In this document: positions 10,321-19,476 of the stretch, piece by piece
How the letters are laid out: each line of letters opens with the position of its first letter
Position numbering within the stretch: position 1 is the stretch's first letter
Source of the DNA: Dimargaris cristalligena
Lineage: Eukaryota; Kickxellomycota; Dimargaritomycetes; Dimargaritales; Dimargaritaceae
Length of the DNA: 22,452 nucleotides
Assembly: GCA_027576995.1 (NCBI GenBank)
Contig: JANBQC010000472.1
Location: 1 to 22,452, forward strand
Direction of reading: 5' to 3'
Translations under genes and position numbers: made by a program
Notes under the pieces: model-generated
The model's database searches: none
Seen by the model: the letters and a program-made list of their open reading frames with translations, nothing else
What the model was told of the DNA's origin: nothing

Positions 10321-10503
10321 TTATAGAAAAATCACTCTAGTTACAGAATCTCCCATATGGTTTGCGAATCCATTGGCGAAATCCAATGAATGAACTGAAA
10401 AAGGCTTACCCCACGCCACCAACTGGTTGCCTGGTGCGGGTTTATTTAAGATCACATGACTACTGCTGTGAGAGCCTTCTGGGTCAAAAGTGTCCCCCCG
10501 CAT
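10321..10503 (-). CDS. Possible small ORF or first exon, unknown product
   Basis: The ATG at 10501-10503 has a good start context on the minus strand (ACAAAATGCGG), and a TATTTAAG motif lies about 50 bp upstream. The 60-residue product (MRGDTFDPEG at the start, ending VTRVIFL) has no recognised domain. A GTAAGC within the frame, after about 32 codons, could be a splice donor, so the true product may differ from the straight reading. It is transcribed away from eIF3a. Support is weak and rests on promoter-like spacing only. Confidence 0.22.
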   Translation of the reverse strand: MRGDTFDPEGSHSSSHVILNKPAPGNQLVAWGKPFSVHSLDFANGFANHMGDSVTRVIFL

Positions 10504-10899
10504 TTTGTAAAGGCAGCGGAAAAAAAGAGGGCTAGGGTGCTATAGCCCTCCGCTTAAATAGCCGACTCCCTTTCTTTGGGACAATCCACGGATTAATGGA
10601 GGAAGAGAGTATTGTCGCTGACTTGCATACTGAGCTGGGAAAATAGTTGGGGGAATATGGCCCAACCGCCGTAGCAGTGAAAATAACGAAGCGACGAAAG
10701 AGATGAAAGAGAGGGGAATGCGTGTATATGTTGTGTGTGGAAGAGAACCAAACTCCTCAGACCGATCCAACTCCGTCGACTTTATACAAGGAAAGCTTGC
10801 CCACGGCCTCTGCGTCTCTTTCTTCCCCCTTTCCCCCTTTTTTAGCACACCTGTGCCTGGCCCATCTTGGCCCTTGGATTCCTCTTTCCACACACTTAC

Positions 10900-11051
10900 T
10901 TTAGTGTTGGTCCTTCTATTCGTGTTTCACCTATACACGTTTACCCTCTCACCTGCCTCTTCTCATCATCCCCACTCCCCCCCTCACCACCACTCAACCG
11001 CCGTTTCCCCCTCTAACCGAGCCAGATCCGCCCATACACATATAAACAACT
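10900..11051 (+). promoter_or_regulatory. Pyrimidine-rich leader of eIF3a
   Basis: A C/T-rich block with many CCAC/CACC runs precedes the start codon. Similar tracts precede the CBM18 gene and the 8182 fragment, suggesting a common 5' leader style in this genome. The TATAAA at about 11040-11045 is too close to the ATG to act as a usual TATA box. Confidence 0.4.
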
Positions 11052-14000
11052 ATGGCCCCGATCTTCATCAAACCCGAGAACGCCCTCAAGAAGGCCGAGG
11101 ACCTGCTTAAGGTGGGTCAGAAAGACGCTGGTATCAGTGCCTTGACCGATGTCATCGTGTCCAAGCGCTCGCGCGGCGTCCCCGTGTCGGTGCTGGAGCC
11201 CATCATGCTCAAGCTGATCCAGATCTGTGTCGCCGACCGCCGTGGTCAGCTCCTCAAGGAGGTCCTGCAGGACTACCGTAATACCTGCCAAAACACCAAT
11301 GTGGGCACCATCGGTACCGTGGTCACTGACTTGATCCAGCGCTCCGAGGCCCAGGTCCGGGAGGCCCAGGCCAAGGCCGACAAGATCAATCTGGAAAAAC
11401 TCGAGGACCTCGAGGTGATTGAAAACCCTGAGTCCATCCTGATGAGCGCCGTCAGCGACGAGCAGGACAAGGACCGGACGGACCGCGGTATTGTGACCCC
11501 CTGGCTGAAGTTCCTGTGGGAGACCTACCGTAACATTTTGGATACCCTGCGTAATAACACCCGCCTCGAGACCATCTACCAGTCGGTCGCCACCCAGGCC
11601 CTCCAATTCTGCCTGAAGTTCCAGCGCAAGAACGAATTCCGCCGCCTGTGCGAGAAGCTCCGCACCCATTTGTCGGCCATCATCAAGAACACCAACCAGT
11701 CCCATGGTATCAACCTCCAGGACCCCGAGTCCCTGCAGCGTCACTTGGAACTCCGTTTCGGCCAACTTCACGTCGCCACCGAAATGGAACTGTGGCAGGA
11801 GGCCTTCCGCTCCGTCGAGGATATCCACCTCCTGCTCGCAAGCACCAAGAAGGACCCCAAGCCCAGCATGCTGGTGAGCTACTACGAAAAACTGACCCGG
11901 ATTATGACCGTGAGCGGTAACCATCTATACCACGCCGCTGCCTGGCACAAGTACTATGATACCGTGCGTCACCATGCCAAGGCCATCGGCGCCTCCGAGT
12001 TCGAGCGCATCGCCAGCCATGTGGTGCTCTCCACCATGGCCATTCCCATTATCAACCCCACGCTGCGGGTAGCCACTATGAGCATCGACGAGAACAAGGT
12101 GCGTGATACCCGCCTCGGCAACCTTCTGGGCTTGACCAGCTCCCCCAAGCGGGCTACTCTCATTAGCGACCTCATCGGTAGCGGCGTCCTGTCCAAGGTC
12201 AGCCCCGAGCTCCGTGATTTCTTCTACCTGATGGAAGAGAAGTTCCACCCCCTGTCCATCTGCCGCAGCGTGTCCCCCTACTTAATTAAGTTCCACGGCC
12301 AGCCCGAGTTCGCCAAATACGCCAAATCCCTCCAGGTCTGTCTGGTCACCCGTCTGTTCCAGCAGCTATCCCAGGTCTACACCGTCATTAAGTTGGACTA
12401 CGTTCTCCAGCTGACCACCTTCCCCGAGCCCCTAACTTTTACCAGCGCCCAGCTGGAGCAGTTCCTCATGAACGGCAGCCGTCGGGGTGAATTCTCCCTG
12501 CGCCTGGACTACCGTTCCCGCAGTATCCACTTCACCAGCGACGCCTTCAGCGATGCTGGACAGACCACCGCCAGCGGCCCCCAGCTGCAGCCCACCCCGG
12601 CTGACCAGATCCGCAGCCAGCTGTCCGGTCTGGCCGAAGGTCTGAGCGCCATCACCCGTGTGGTGGTCCCCAGAGCCGCCGAAGAGCAGGTCGCCGCCCG
12701 CATGGAGGCCGTGGCCGTGGCTCTGGCCAAGATGAAGGAGGAGCACGAAGGTGCCCTGAAGCGCAAGGCCGTCCTGGAACGCCGCAAGGAGATCATCGAG
12801 ACTCTGAATGCCCGCAAGGAGAAGGAGGAGGCCCGTGAAAAGGCCCTGCTGCTCCAGCGCGAACAGGAAGCCGAAAAGATCCGCCTGGCCGAAGACGCCC
12901 GTCGCCGTGAGATGGCCCGTCTGGAGCGCGAGCGTGACGCCATCGCCAAGGAGGAGGCCCGCCGTCTGGCCGAAACCCTCCAAGCCTCGGGTGGCCTGAA
13001 ACTACAGGGTGAGAAACTGGCCAATCTGGACAAGGACCGCCTGGTTGAACTCCAGGTTGAACAAATTGAGAAGAATAAGCGCGACATGGAGGCCAACCTC
13101 AAGGCCATGGCCAAGAGCCTTGACTACACCCACCGGGCCTACCGTCTGGAGGAAATTCCCCTCCTTGAGAAGGACTACGAACGCCAGAAGAAGGCCGACT
13201 TGGCTTTCTACGAAGCGGCCAAGCAGGCCCAGCTCGCCAGTTCCAAGGCCGCCTACGAACACGGTATGTCCCTTAAGGCCAAAATGGAACGCATGCTTCC
13301 TTCCTACATGGATTTCAAGGCCAAGCTCGAGTCCCGCCGCAGCGAGGAGCTCCGTCAACTCAAACAAAAGTTGGACCAGAAGATTGAAGCCGAGAAGAAA
13401 TTCCGCATGGAAGAGTACCACCGCCTTAAGGAGCAGGAGCGCCAGCGTCGCGAAACCGAAGAGGCCGAACGCCTGCGCAAGGAAGAGGAGGACCGTCGCC
13501 GCCGCGAAGAAGAGGAGCGTCTGGAGGCTGAACGTCAGGCCGAAGAGAAGGCCCGCCGGGAAGCCGAGGAGGAACGGCGCCGTCAGTTGGATGTCATATT
13601 CGCCAAACAACAGGCACGCGAGCAGGAAGTGGCGGCCCAACAGGAGGCCCGCCGTCTCGAGCGTCTCAACGAAGAACAGAACTCGGGCCGTTACATTCCC
13701 TTGCACCGTCGTGCCGGTGGTTTGGCAGCCCCTCCGGCCACTACCACGACCACCGCCACCGCGTCCGCTGCATCCCCCGCTGGTACCGCTGGCCGCCCAG
13801 AAGCCTTCACTGAACTTCGCCGGTCGACCAATGCCTGGCGTCCTCGCGGTGCGGCCGGTTCGCCGGCGGCCTCGGACGCCTCTCCCGTCCCAGCTGCTGC
13901 CGCTCCCATCAGCCGTCCCCGCCCCACTCCCGCATCCACCCCTGCTCCCGCCCCTACCCCCAGTGCGGGTGCGGCTGGTAGTTCGGCCGGTTCTTCTCCC

Positions 14001-14063
14001 GCCCCCGCTCCGGGTAAATATATTTCCCCCGCTATGCGTCAGCGGATGAACCAACAGAACTAA
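11052..14063 (+). CDS. TIF32: Eukaryotic translation initiation factor 3 subunit a (eIF3a / TIF32 / RPG1)
   Basis: This subunit is a scaffold of the eIF3 complex, which binds the 40S ribosomal subunit and helps mRNA recruitment and scanning in the cytoplasm. The protein has 1003 residues, close to yeast (964) and shorter than animal forms. The N-terminus (MAPIFIKPENALKKAEDLL) opens the family's conserved helical repeat region. The PCI domain lies at about 330-500, with its winged-helix part near LFQQLSQVYTVIKLDYV and ending at SIHFTSDAF. A long Glu/Arg/Lys-rich helical region spans about 540-870. An Ala/Pro/Ser-rich disordered tail follows from about 885. Two related short motifs bracket the tail, GRYIPLHRR (about 879-887) and GKYISPAMRQRM near the end. 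The gene is intronless, with an extreme bias for C-ending codons as expected of a highly expressed translation factor. The start (CAACTATGGCC) is the first in-frame ATG of the homologous region. Confidence 0.97.
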   Translation: MAPIFIKPENALKKAEDLLKVGQKDAGISALTDVIVSKRSRGVPVSVLEPIMLKLIQICVADRRGQLLKEVLQDYRNTCQNTNVGTIGTVVTDLIQRSEAQVREAQAKADKINLEKLEDLEVIENPESILMSAVSDEQDKDRTDRGIVTPWLKFLWETYRNILDTLRNNTRLETIYQSVATQALQFCLKFQRKNEFRRLCEKLRTHLSAIIKNTNQSHGINLQDPESLQRHLELRFGQLHVATEMELWQEAFRSVEDIHLLLASTKKDPKPSMLVSYYEKLTRIMTVSGNHLYHAAAWHKYYDTVRHHAKAIGASEFERIASHVVLSTMAIPIINPTLRVATMSIDENKVRDTRLGNLLGLTSSPKRATLISDLIGSGVLSKVSPELRDFFYLMEEKFHPLSICRSVSPYLIKFHGQPEFAKYAKSLQVCLVTRLFQQLSQVYTVIKLDYVLQLTTFPEPLTFTSAQLEQFLMNGSRRGEFSLRLDYRSRSIHFTSDAFSDAGQTTASGPQLQPTPADQIRSQLSGLAEGLSAITRVVVPRAAEEQVAARMEAVAVALAKMKEEHEGALKRKAVLERRKEIIETLNARKEKEEAREKALLLQREQEAEKIRLAEDARRREMARLERERDAIAKEEARRLAETLQASGGLKLQGEKLANLDKDRLVELQVEQIEKNKRDMEANLKAMAKSLDYTHRAYRLEEIPLLEKDYERQKKADLAFYEAAKQAQLASSKAAYEHGMSLKAKMERMLPSYMDFKAKLESRRSEELRQLKQKLDQKIEAEKKFRMEEYHRLKEQERQRRETEEAERLRKEEEDRRRREEEERLEAERQAEEKARREAEEERRRQLDVIFAKQQAREQEVAAQQEARRLERLNEEQNSGRYIPLHRRAGGLAAPPATTTTTATASAASPAGTAGRPEAFTELRRSTNAWRPRGAAGSPAASDASPVPAAAAPISRPRPTPASTPAPAPTPSAGAAGSSAGSSPAPAPGKYISPAMRQRMNQQN

Positions 14064-14638
14064 TGGCCCAGGCTGGTTGAATTCTGGGCGGTATCATTCA
14101 AATGTTTTCTATATATATATATATCTTTTACTTATAGTCCTTGCCCCTCAAAAGATTACCGCATTCCCAACAAAAGTAATTTAAATATACATTTATATAT
14201 ATATATATCAATGATAAATATATCTATATCTATATATTTAAAGATGATGTATAGCTCATATCTTCACACTTGAGAGGTGATCCTTTTTGGCCTTTGGGGA
14301 ACCGCATACGCACATCAATACAATAAACCCCCAAACATATAACGTGAAAATAGTCGTCCTTCACGCAATTGAATAGCACCCACTACATGTCCTTTGTCTC
14401 AATCAATCATCCACTAATAGTCTAGTTGTAAGAAAGGGTTGGGTTATATATGGGGGACTGTTGCCGAATTGGTAAGAAGTACCCGGGGACACTTCCGTTA
14501 TCCTTGCTCTTGTTAAAAGAGCGCGAGATATGAGCGAATTTATTAAGGAATGAATATAATTAGCATGAACTTGCTGAAGCGATGTGGACGCTAGTAAACT
14601 GGAGAATCAGATTGCGTAACCGATACTTATATATATAG
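14064..14638. other. AT-rich 3' flank of eIF3a with (TA)n runs
   Basis: Several short TA dinucleotide tracts (about 14108-14124 and 14190-14240) and AATAAA-type motifs (about 14320) lie downstream of the eIF3a stop. The transcript probably ends here. No gene is seen. Confidence 0.5.
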
Positions 14639-14768
14639 GAGAGGTTCAACCAGGCGTTCTATCGAAAAATCTATTGGATGGGGTCAACATCTAAGGTTAA
14701 TATTAATCAATACCCCATATACATATTATGTAAAACCTTATACAGCTGATCCGGATTTCACCTATATG
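14639..14768 (+). repeat. Dispersed repeat R2, copy 4 (diverged)
   Basis: Aligns over its full length with 4171-4312. Shared blocks include GAAAAATC, ATTGGATG and GTAAAACCTTATACAGCTG. Many differences and small indels mark it as older than the 4171/8353 pair. Confidence 0.65.
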
Positions 14769-15579
14769 GACTATAACAGGCAACCGGTAAGCCCAAGAGG
14801 GTTGATGATATTTTCACTGAACCTTCCGGAATAGTGCTCTAGATAGTAGAACGGGTGACGGGCTCGGAGAGATGTTGGTTAATCAGAAGCCCCTGGTCGA
14901 GATGCAGGTGGCTGGGGAATACTCTCAATAGCAGATGGATGAAGTTCAATGTAACTATATAACGATTTGGATGAAAGTTCCAAATGATGTAGCGGTACTA
15001 TTTTTTTATTGAAACGGAAAATAGGCACATCGATGGGACTTTTTTTAAAATGAGGGAAAAATGATCACCGACCCTGTAATCAATCATAAGACCTATCATT
15101 ACTCTATGAATAATGACTCAGGAAAGCCAAAAAAATAATTATACTATGTAAATTGATGCCTGGCAACCGGACTAGCGGCAAATTAGCTTTCTTTAACTAC
15201 CTTCCACTATTTTTCAAAACTTTTAAGCTATTTTCTACTACTTTTTAAAGGATTATTCCTATACTAAATTAAATGACAATAAACCTAAACTTTCTTTTAT
15301 ATATAATCTTACAGCTAATGTATAGAAACTATGTTTTTTTTAATTAAACTACCATTCCAATACTTTAAAATCTCTTACTAATCCCTACCAATTTGCCCAA
15401 ATACAAACTACTGCCAATTCAACCAAACCTTTGAGCTTCTCCAGTTACCTATACCCCCTTTCCTTTGGCAATTAATTACCAAATAAAAATTCTAAATGGT
15501 GAATACACATAAACAACACCAGCTGCATTGTAAAGTAAGTAAACCCTTTTCACAGCAGAAAACTGGCCAATGAGGGGCT
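14769..15579. other. AT-rich intergenic spacer
   Basis: No gene, no recognisable element and no clear repeat boundary are seen. Confidence 0.4.
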
Positions 15580-16450
15580 ATGCTTAAGAAATTTTCTGAG
15601 CTGTCCAGGAATCTGGAAGGGGAAGATGACCTTTTTGATCTCTTTTCTTCTTTTTTAATGAAAATCAGCTCTGGGAAGGGCCTGTTTATTAGGTTAGTTA
15701 GGGTATCCCCTTTTTTTAGTATTGTTTTATCTATGTTAGACTAATTCCAATCTGCCAATCACCTTAATAAAGTGGTTTAGTCTTCCCTCCTTGCTCCCCA
15801 TTTCACTAATTCTACCTTAGCTGAGTTAAGCATTTTGGTATCCCTACAGCATTGTACCCATGCTTATAAATATGCCAAATATGGGCCCTAGTAGACCCCA
15901 AGGTCATCCAATCTTTCTAGATCTTAGCTGGGGACCTAGAGGAATATTTTAGAATCTCTTAATAAGAATTCTAAGGAGGCTAGTAATAGGGCTATCCTAG
16001 TATCTACTCCCACAGATCCTCAAATAGGCCTCCCCCTCTATGGAAAAAGGAGGCAGAGTGATTCAGATGATATTGCAGCTCCTCCTACTAAGAGGCAGGC
16101 TACCACAGTAAGGTATCTAAATGATACTCTGGCTAATCTGCACAGAAAGTATAACCAGACTAACCCTTATGGAATTAAGATTAAGGGATTTAGGTCATTT
16201 GTCCCTAAACACTTTAAGAAATCTAAAAAATGGACTGATGTGTGTTCTGTTTATGCTAGGGGTAAGCTTACTATGCAGTAGCTGGCTAAATTAGAGCCAT
16301 CCATCCACCATTCCTGCAGTCCTGATTCACTGTCATCTGGGATAACTACTCTTAGTCCATCAAGTGTCCTGAGGATAGGCTTCCAAGAGTAGGTAGGGCT
16401 TAGACTCAGCTAAGCAGGCTACTAGTATCAGGTATGGGGGTAGTACTAAC
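15580..16450 (+). pseudogene. Decayed open reading frame of a probable mobile element, stops all TAA/TAG
   Basis: One plus-strand frame starts at an ATG (15580) and keeps coding character for about 870 bp despite roughly a dozen in-frame stops. The first open piece is 54 codons (15580-15744). The longest is 113 codons (15940-16281), with a basic, Ser/Lys-rich protein including GKRRQSDSDDIAAPPTKRQ and KGFRSFVPKHFKKSKKW. It has no recognised family; nuclear-localisation-like basic clusters and Gln/Ser/Thr richness would suit a gag-like or ORF1-like nucleic-acid-binding protein. All the stops I read are TAA or TAG, never TGA, and each would read naturally as glutamine. The frame ends where the LTR-like sequence begins. 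There is no homology evidence for the class of element. Confidence 0.45.
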
Positions 16451-17033
16451 TGTAAAGAACTGAACTCAAGTCCTTGAAAACTAAACTTTATTCGAAAAGA
16501 TAGGTAATATAAGGGAAAGGTGATGATAAACTTGCTGTACCAAGAGGTGGCAGCAAGTGGGGGTATTTATACTCAGAAGAGGAAGCCTAAATGAAAATAT
16601 AAATGGATAATAGAGAAAGGGAGAGAAGGTCCCAGAATATTGGATGACTAAGCAGAGGGAAAGGAAGGGGAGTTCCCAGATAATAATATTAGTCATCACA
16701 AAGGATAGGTAATACTTGGGTAACCAATAAATTCAATGTGAAATAATAGAAGGGAAAAAGGGAAAAAGAGAAAGCTATTTTTAACTGTACTTTGAACAGG
16801 GGTGCAGTCAAGCCAGGGGTAGTGTGAATGCAGGGGTACAGTCTGGTCAGGGGCTCATTTACTCATCCGGGGTGTACTTCCAATAAGTGTGAAAAATAGA
16901 TAAAAAATAAATGTAGGTAAAAATGTGGTAAGTTCACCACAGGAGTCATGACCCCTGCAGGGTAATAGAAATCCTGTAGGGTGATTTTAAATTTTAATCC
17001 TAGAGGGCAGGAGCAAAGTGACCAATGTCATCA
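16451..17033 (-). repeat. Probable LTR of a Ty3-like retroelement
   Basis: On the minus strand there is a TATAAATA box (16564-16571), an AATAAA about 75 bp later (16481-16490) and a 3' end ...TTCTTTACA at 16451. Upstream, a purine tract (AAGGGGGAGGAATGGAAG, about 17034-17051) is followed by TGATGACA, as at a polypurine-tract/LTR junction. This gives a TG...CA unit of 583 bp. An alternative start is TGTGATGACT at 16700, giving about 250 bp. I found no target-site duplication and no second copy of this LTR in the window, so the boundaries are tentative. Confidence 0.4.
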
Positions 17034-17160
17034 CTTCCATTCCTCCCCCTTAATGTACCCACCCATTCCAACCTCTGGTTGTAATACTGCCCCTACCCTT
17101 AAGGTGATTTGCTCTCCCACTGCAGGTTTGTACAGGTCTGCTGGGACCTATTATGTCCAA

Positions 17161-18110
17161 GTGTCTCAATTTGTTCCCTATCAAACATCCATATTTTGGT
17201 TTCAGGACTTCTGTGGTGGTAGGCAGTTTGGGGGATACTCTTGTAGCATTATTGTGCCTTTCATTATCTTGTTCAGTAGTTCATTTCTCTCCTCGTGTAG
17301 GGTGTACTGGGTCTTCAGTCTTGCCATCATGCTTTTAATATCTGGCAATGGGTACAGATGGTCAGCTTGTGTGAACTCATTGTTATCCACAGTGGTGATA
17401 TGCATGAATGTCTCCACCAGTAGTCCTTGGTTGCCACCTCATTGTGCTTTGTTTTATGCTGTTGTCCTCAGTTTGGTTGGGGTCTCCTCTGTTTAGGTCA
17501 TGTGAGAGAGTGAGGGCTAGCCAGTTGAGGTTGAAGCTTCCTACCAACAACTCTACCTCTGACTCTGTATCTATTACAGCCATTCTAATCCACCACCTTC
17601 TTGTCAACTCTTCTGTAATGAACAGTCCCTGGGCTGTACTGTGCATGACCAGTTAGTGTTTGCCACTGTATGTATGTAAGTTTGGCCATATGCCCTGGTT
17701 TATTTTCAGTCCCAGTCACTGCACGCAGCAGTCACCAGTGTGTTCTAATGTTTTCAGTGGTGTTGGATTCAGGGCTAATTGCTGGTTTATTGTGATTCAT
17801 GGCTGCTACCTCAGTGTAATTCTTCACCACATCTACTCTTTTCCTGCCTTCTTCAGTGCCACTATTTCTGCCTGTAATTTGGCCACCATTCTTCTCTGTC
17901 ATTCTCACTTTTGTTGGGCCTTCAACCCAGTTGGGCCTGCTCCCTGCTGCCCTGTCTTGTAGGGTCGTCTGCAGGCTCGTCTTTCAATGCTTCCATTGAA
18001 CTGGGGGGCTAGCTGTCAGGCTTCCTCAATGATACTGGTATTCAGTGCTGTACGAGGGGTGTGTGCGGGGGCAGCCTTGGGGGTGATTTACCATAGGTGG
18101 AGTTCCGAGT
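17161..18110 (-). pseudogene. Decayed retroelement coding region (gag/protease-like remnants)
   Basis: Read on the minus strand towards the LTR, coding-like pieces occur in all three frames, separated by frameshifts and stops. A gag-like part lies at about 18080-17830, with APQFNGSIERR and a helical RMVAKLQAEIVALKKAGKE. An 88-codon piece (17646-17383) includes AVIDTESEVELLV, which resembles a degenerate retropepsin active-site region (DTG replaced by DTE). A charged helical piece at 17417-17202 includes KSMMARLKTQYTLHEERNEL. Position and orientation suit the 3' LTR at 16451-17033. No reverse transcriptase or integrase core is seen, so most of pol is missing. The family assignment is inference from short motifs. 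Confidence 0.35.
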
Positions 18111-18158
18111 GGGGAGGAGAGAGTAGGCTAACCAGCTAACTAGTAAGGTATAAATTAG

Positions 18159-18214
18159 AATTTTATTGAAATATGTTAAACCCGGACTTCCGGCTAGTTT
18201 GGTAGGTTTTATAT
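18159..18214 (-). promoter_or_regulatory. TATA and AATAAA pair upstream of the gag-like remnant
   Basis: On the minus strand CATATAAAACC (around 18207-18214) is followed about 45 bp later by AATAAA (18162-18167). This is the layout of an LTR U3-R-U5, and it lies directly upstream of the gag-like remnant. The sequence does not resemble the LTR at 16451-17033, so it is either another element's LTR or an ordinary promoter. Confidence 0.25.
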
Positions 18215-18610
18215 GTCCTAGGTTGGTTTCTCTGGCTCAGTCGAACCAGCTATCATACACACTGCATTGGGCGGGGGATCCTGAGAGGGGGAGTTGCGTG
18301 ATACACTCGGGTCTCAGGAGGTTCCTTGGTCTAGCTGTTGCACTACCACACCAAACACTCTCTTTCATTTTACGTCTTACTACAAAAACCTACTCACCAC
18401 CACACATAAATTCCTACCACCCCACTGCCTATTGTTTAGCTGTGATTCCCCCAGCCTCGTTTCTCCCCAGATCTCCAGTGACCTACCTTGAGTTTTTCAG
18501 TCTACATTCAGGGATTGTGCAGCGGCTGTTTATTACTGGTTTATCCGGTCCATCCACTCAAGCGGGTACTGCCACAGCGTCGCTGAACAGCGGACAATCC
18601 TCGAAAAGCA

Positions 18611-19440
18611 ATGTCCGTAAATCGTAAGTAACACTCAATGTAGCTCTAGTCTGTCGGTCAACAGATAGCTCCACTAGGATGACGTCAATAAAACCGGTGG
18701 TAAATAGATCGTTTGCCTTAAGAAGGGTATCGCCATGTTGGCAGCTTGAACTTCACTAACTGCTCATTCCAACCTCCAGTTGCAATACCCCTGCCGAAAG
18801 GAGATCACTTGGCGAGAGTGAGTAATTGCTTCAGAAATCATATCTTAAATCAATGACCCCTTGGTGCTAATGCCGGACATGATCGAATTAAAGATACATC
18901 ATGGGGAGCACAAGTATTGGCCAAACTGTTGCCTGCTTTAGATGAGTTCGTTCTGGATGGGTTGGTAGCGGAATTAAATGGAAATGTGTCCCAAATGTGT
19001 GGTTTCCACGACGACGACCCATGCAATCGAGTCCACCCAGTTCCGGGATGCGTTTTTCAGTAGAAAAGGATGTATGCTAATCGAATTCAACCATACTATT
19101 ACAAAACCCCTGGCGCTCGCAGGTAAACATTACCGTGCGGGTTTGTCGAACAACTGCTCCCTAAGACATGGCCTATCGTATTCTTTCACGGCGACTTAGC
19201 TCCACGCAATATAATTATTAACAAAGGGCGTATTGTGGCAATCATCGACTGGGATTATGCTGGTTCGATATAGCTGCACGAGTATTCGGGCGTTACGACA
19301 CCGAGTTTTCATTATTCAGCCTAGCTCTACACGGTGTATTCTGACTATGCTGTAGAAGATGTTCCTCCTCCACCGGCCCAGGACCATATCCCATGCTCAC
19401 AGGCAAAAGGCTTTCCCGATCTTGGCTAAGGTATATCACT
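18611..19440 (+). pseudogene. APH-family (aminoglycoside/choline phosphotransferase-like) kinase pseudogene
   Basis: The catalytic core is plain at 19160-19260: VFFHGDLAPRNIIINKGRI, then AIIDWDYAG. These are the HGD(L)xxxN catalytic loop and the metal-binding Asp (DW in place of DF) of the APH superfamily, which phosphorylates small molecules using ATP. The same frame carries in-frame stops before and after (TGA near 18854, a TAG near 19064, TAA at 19124-19126, TAGs near 19270 and 19322), so the gene is dead. A possible 5' end is ATG at 18611 followed by a good intron: GTAAGT donor at about 18626, CACTAAC branch site near 18758, CAG acceptor ending at 18779. Joining across it enters the same frame as the core. 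The N-lobe is not recognisable. It lies tail-to-tail with the zinc-knuckle gene. The core call is firm, the gene edges are not. Confidence 0.6.
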
Positions 19441-19476
19441 TTCTCCGTTATTATCTGGTTATTTAAAAAATACGGG

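Noticed and set aside
10540..11110. Open frames upstream of eIF3a (117 codons minus, 135 codons plus)
   Set aside because: They lie in the pyrimidine-rich leader, have low-complexity Pro/Ser/Leu products, and the plus frame overlaps the eIF3a start.
11013..14054. Long open frames antisense to and overlapping eIF3a (up to 350 codons)
   Set aside because: Expected shadows of a gene with extreme third-position C/G bias; the products are repetitive and show no domain.
18166..18627. 153-codon open frame on the plus strand
   Set aside because: It overlaps the promoter-like TATA/AATAAA pair of the minus-strand element and then a C/T-rich leader, has no domain, and its end coincides with a good splice donor for a different frame.
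17067..18790. About 24-bp similarity between 17067-17090 and 18767-18790 (CATTCCAACCTC...)
   Set aside because: About 21 of 24 bases agree, but a match of this length is near what chance allows in 22 kb, and the flanks do not extend clearly.
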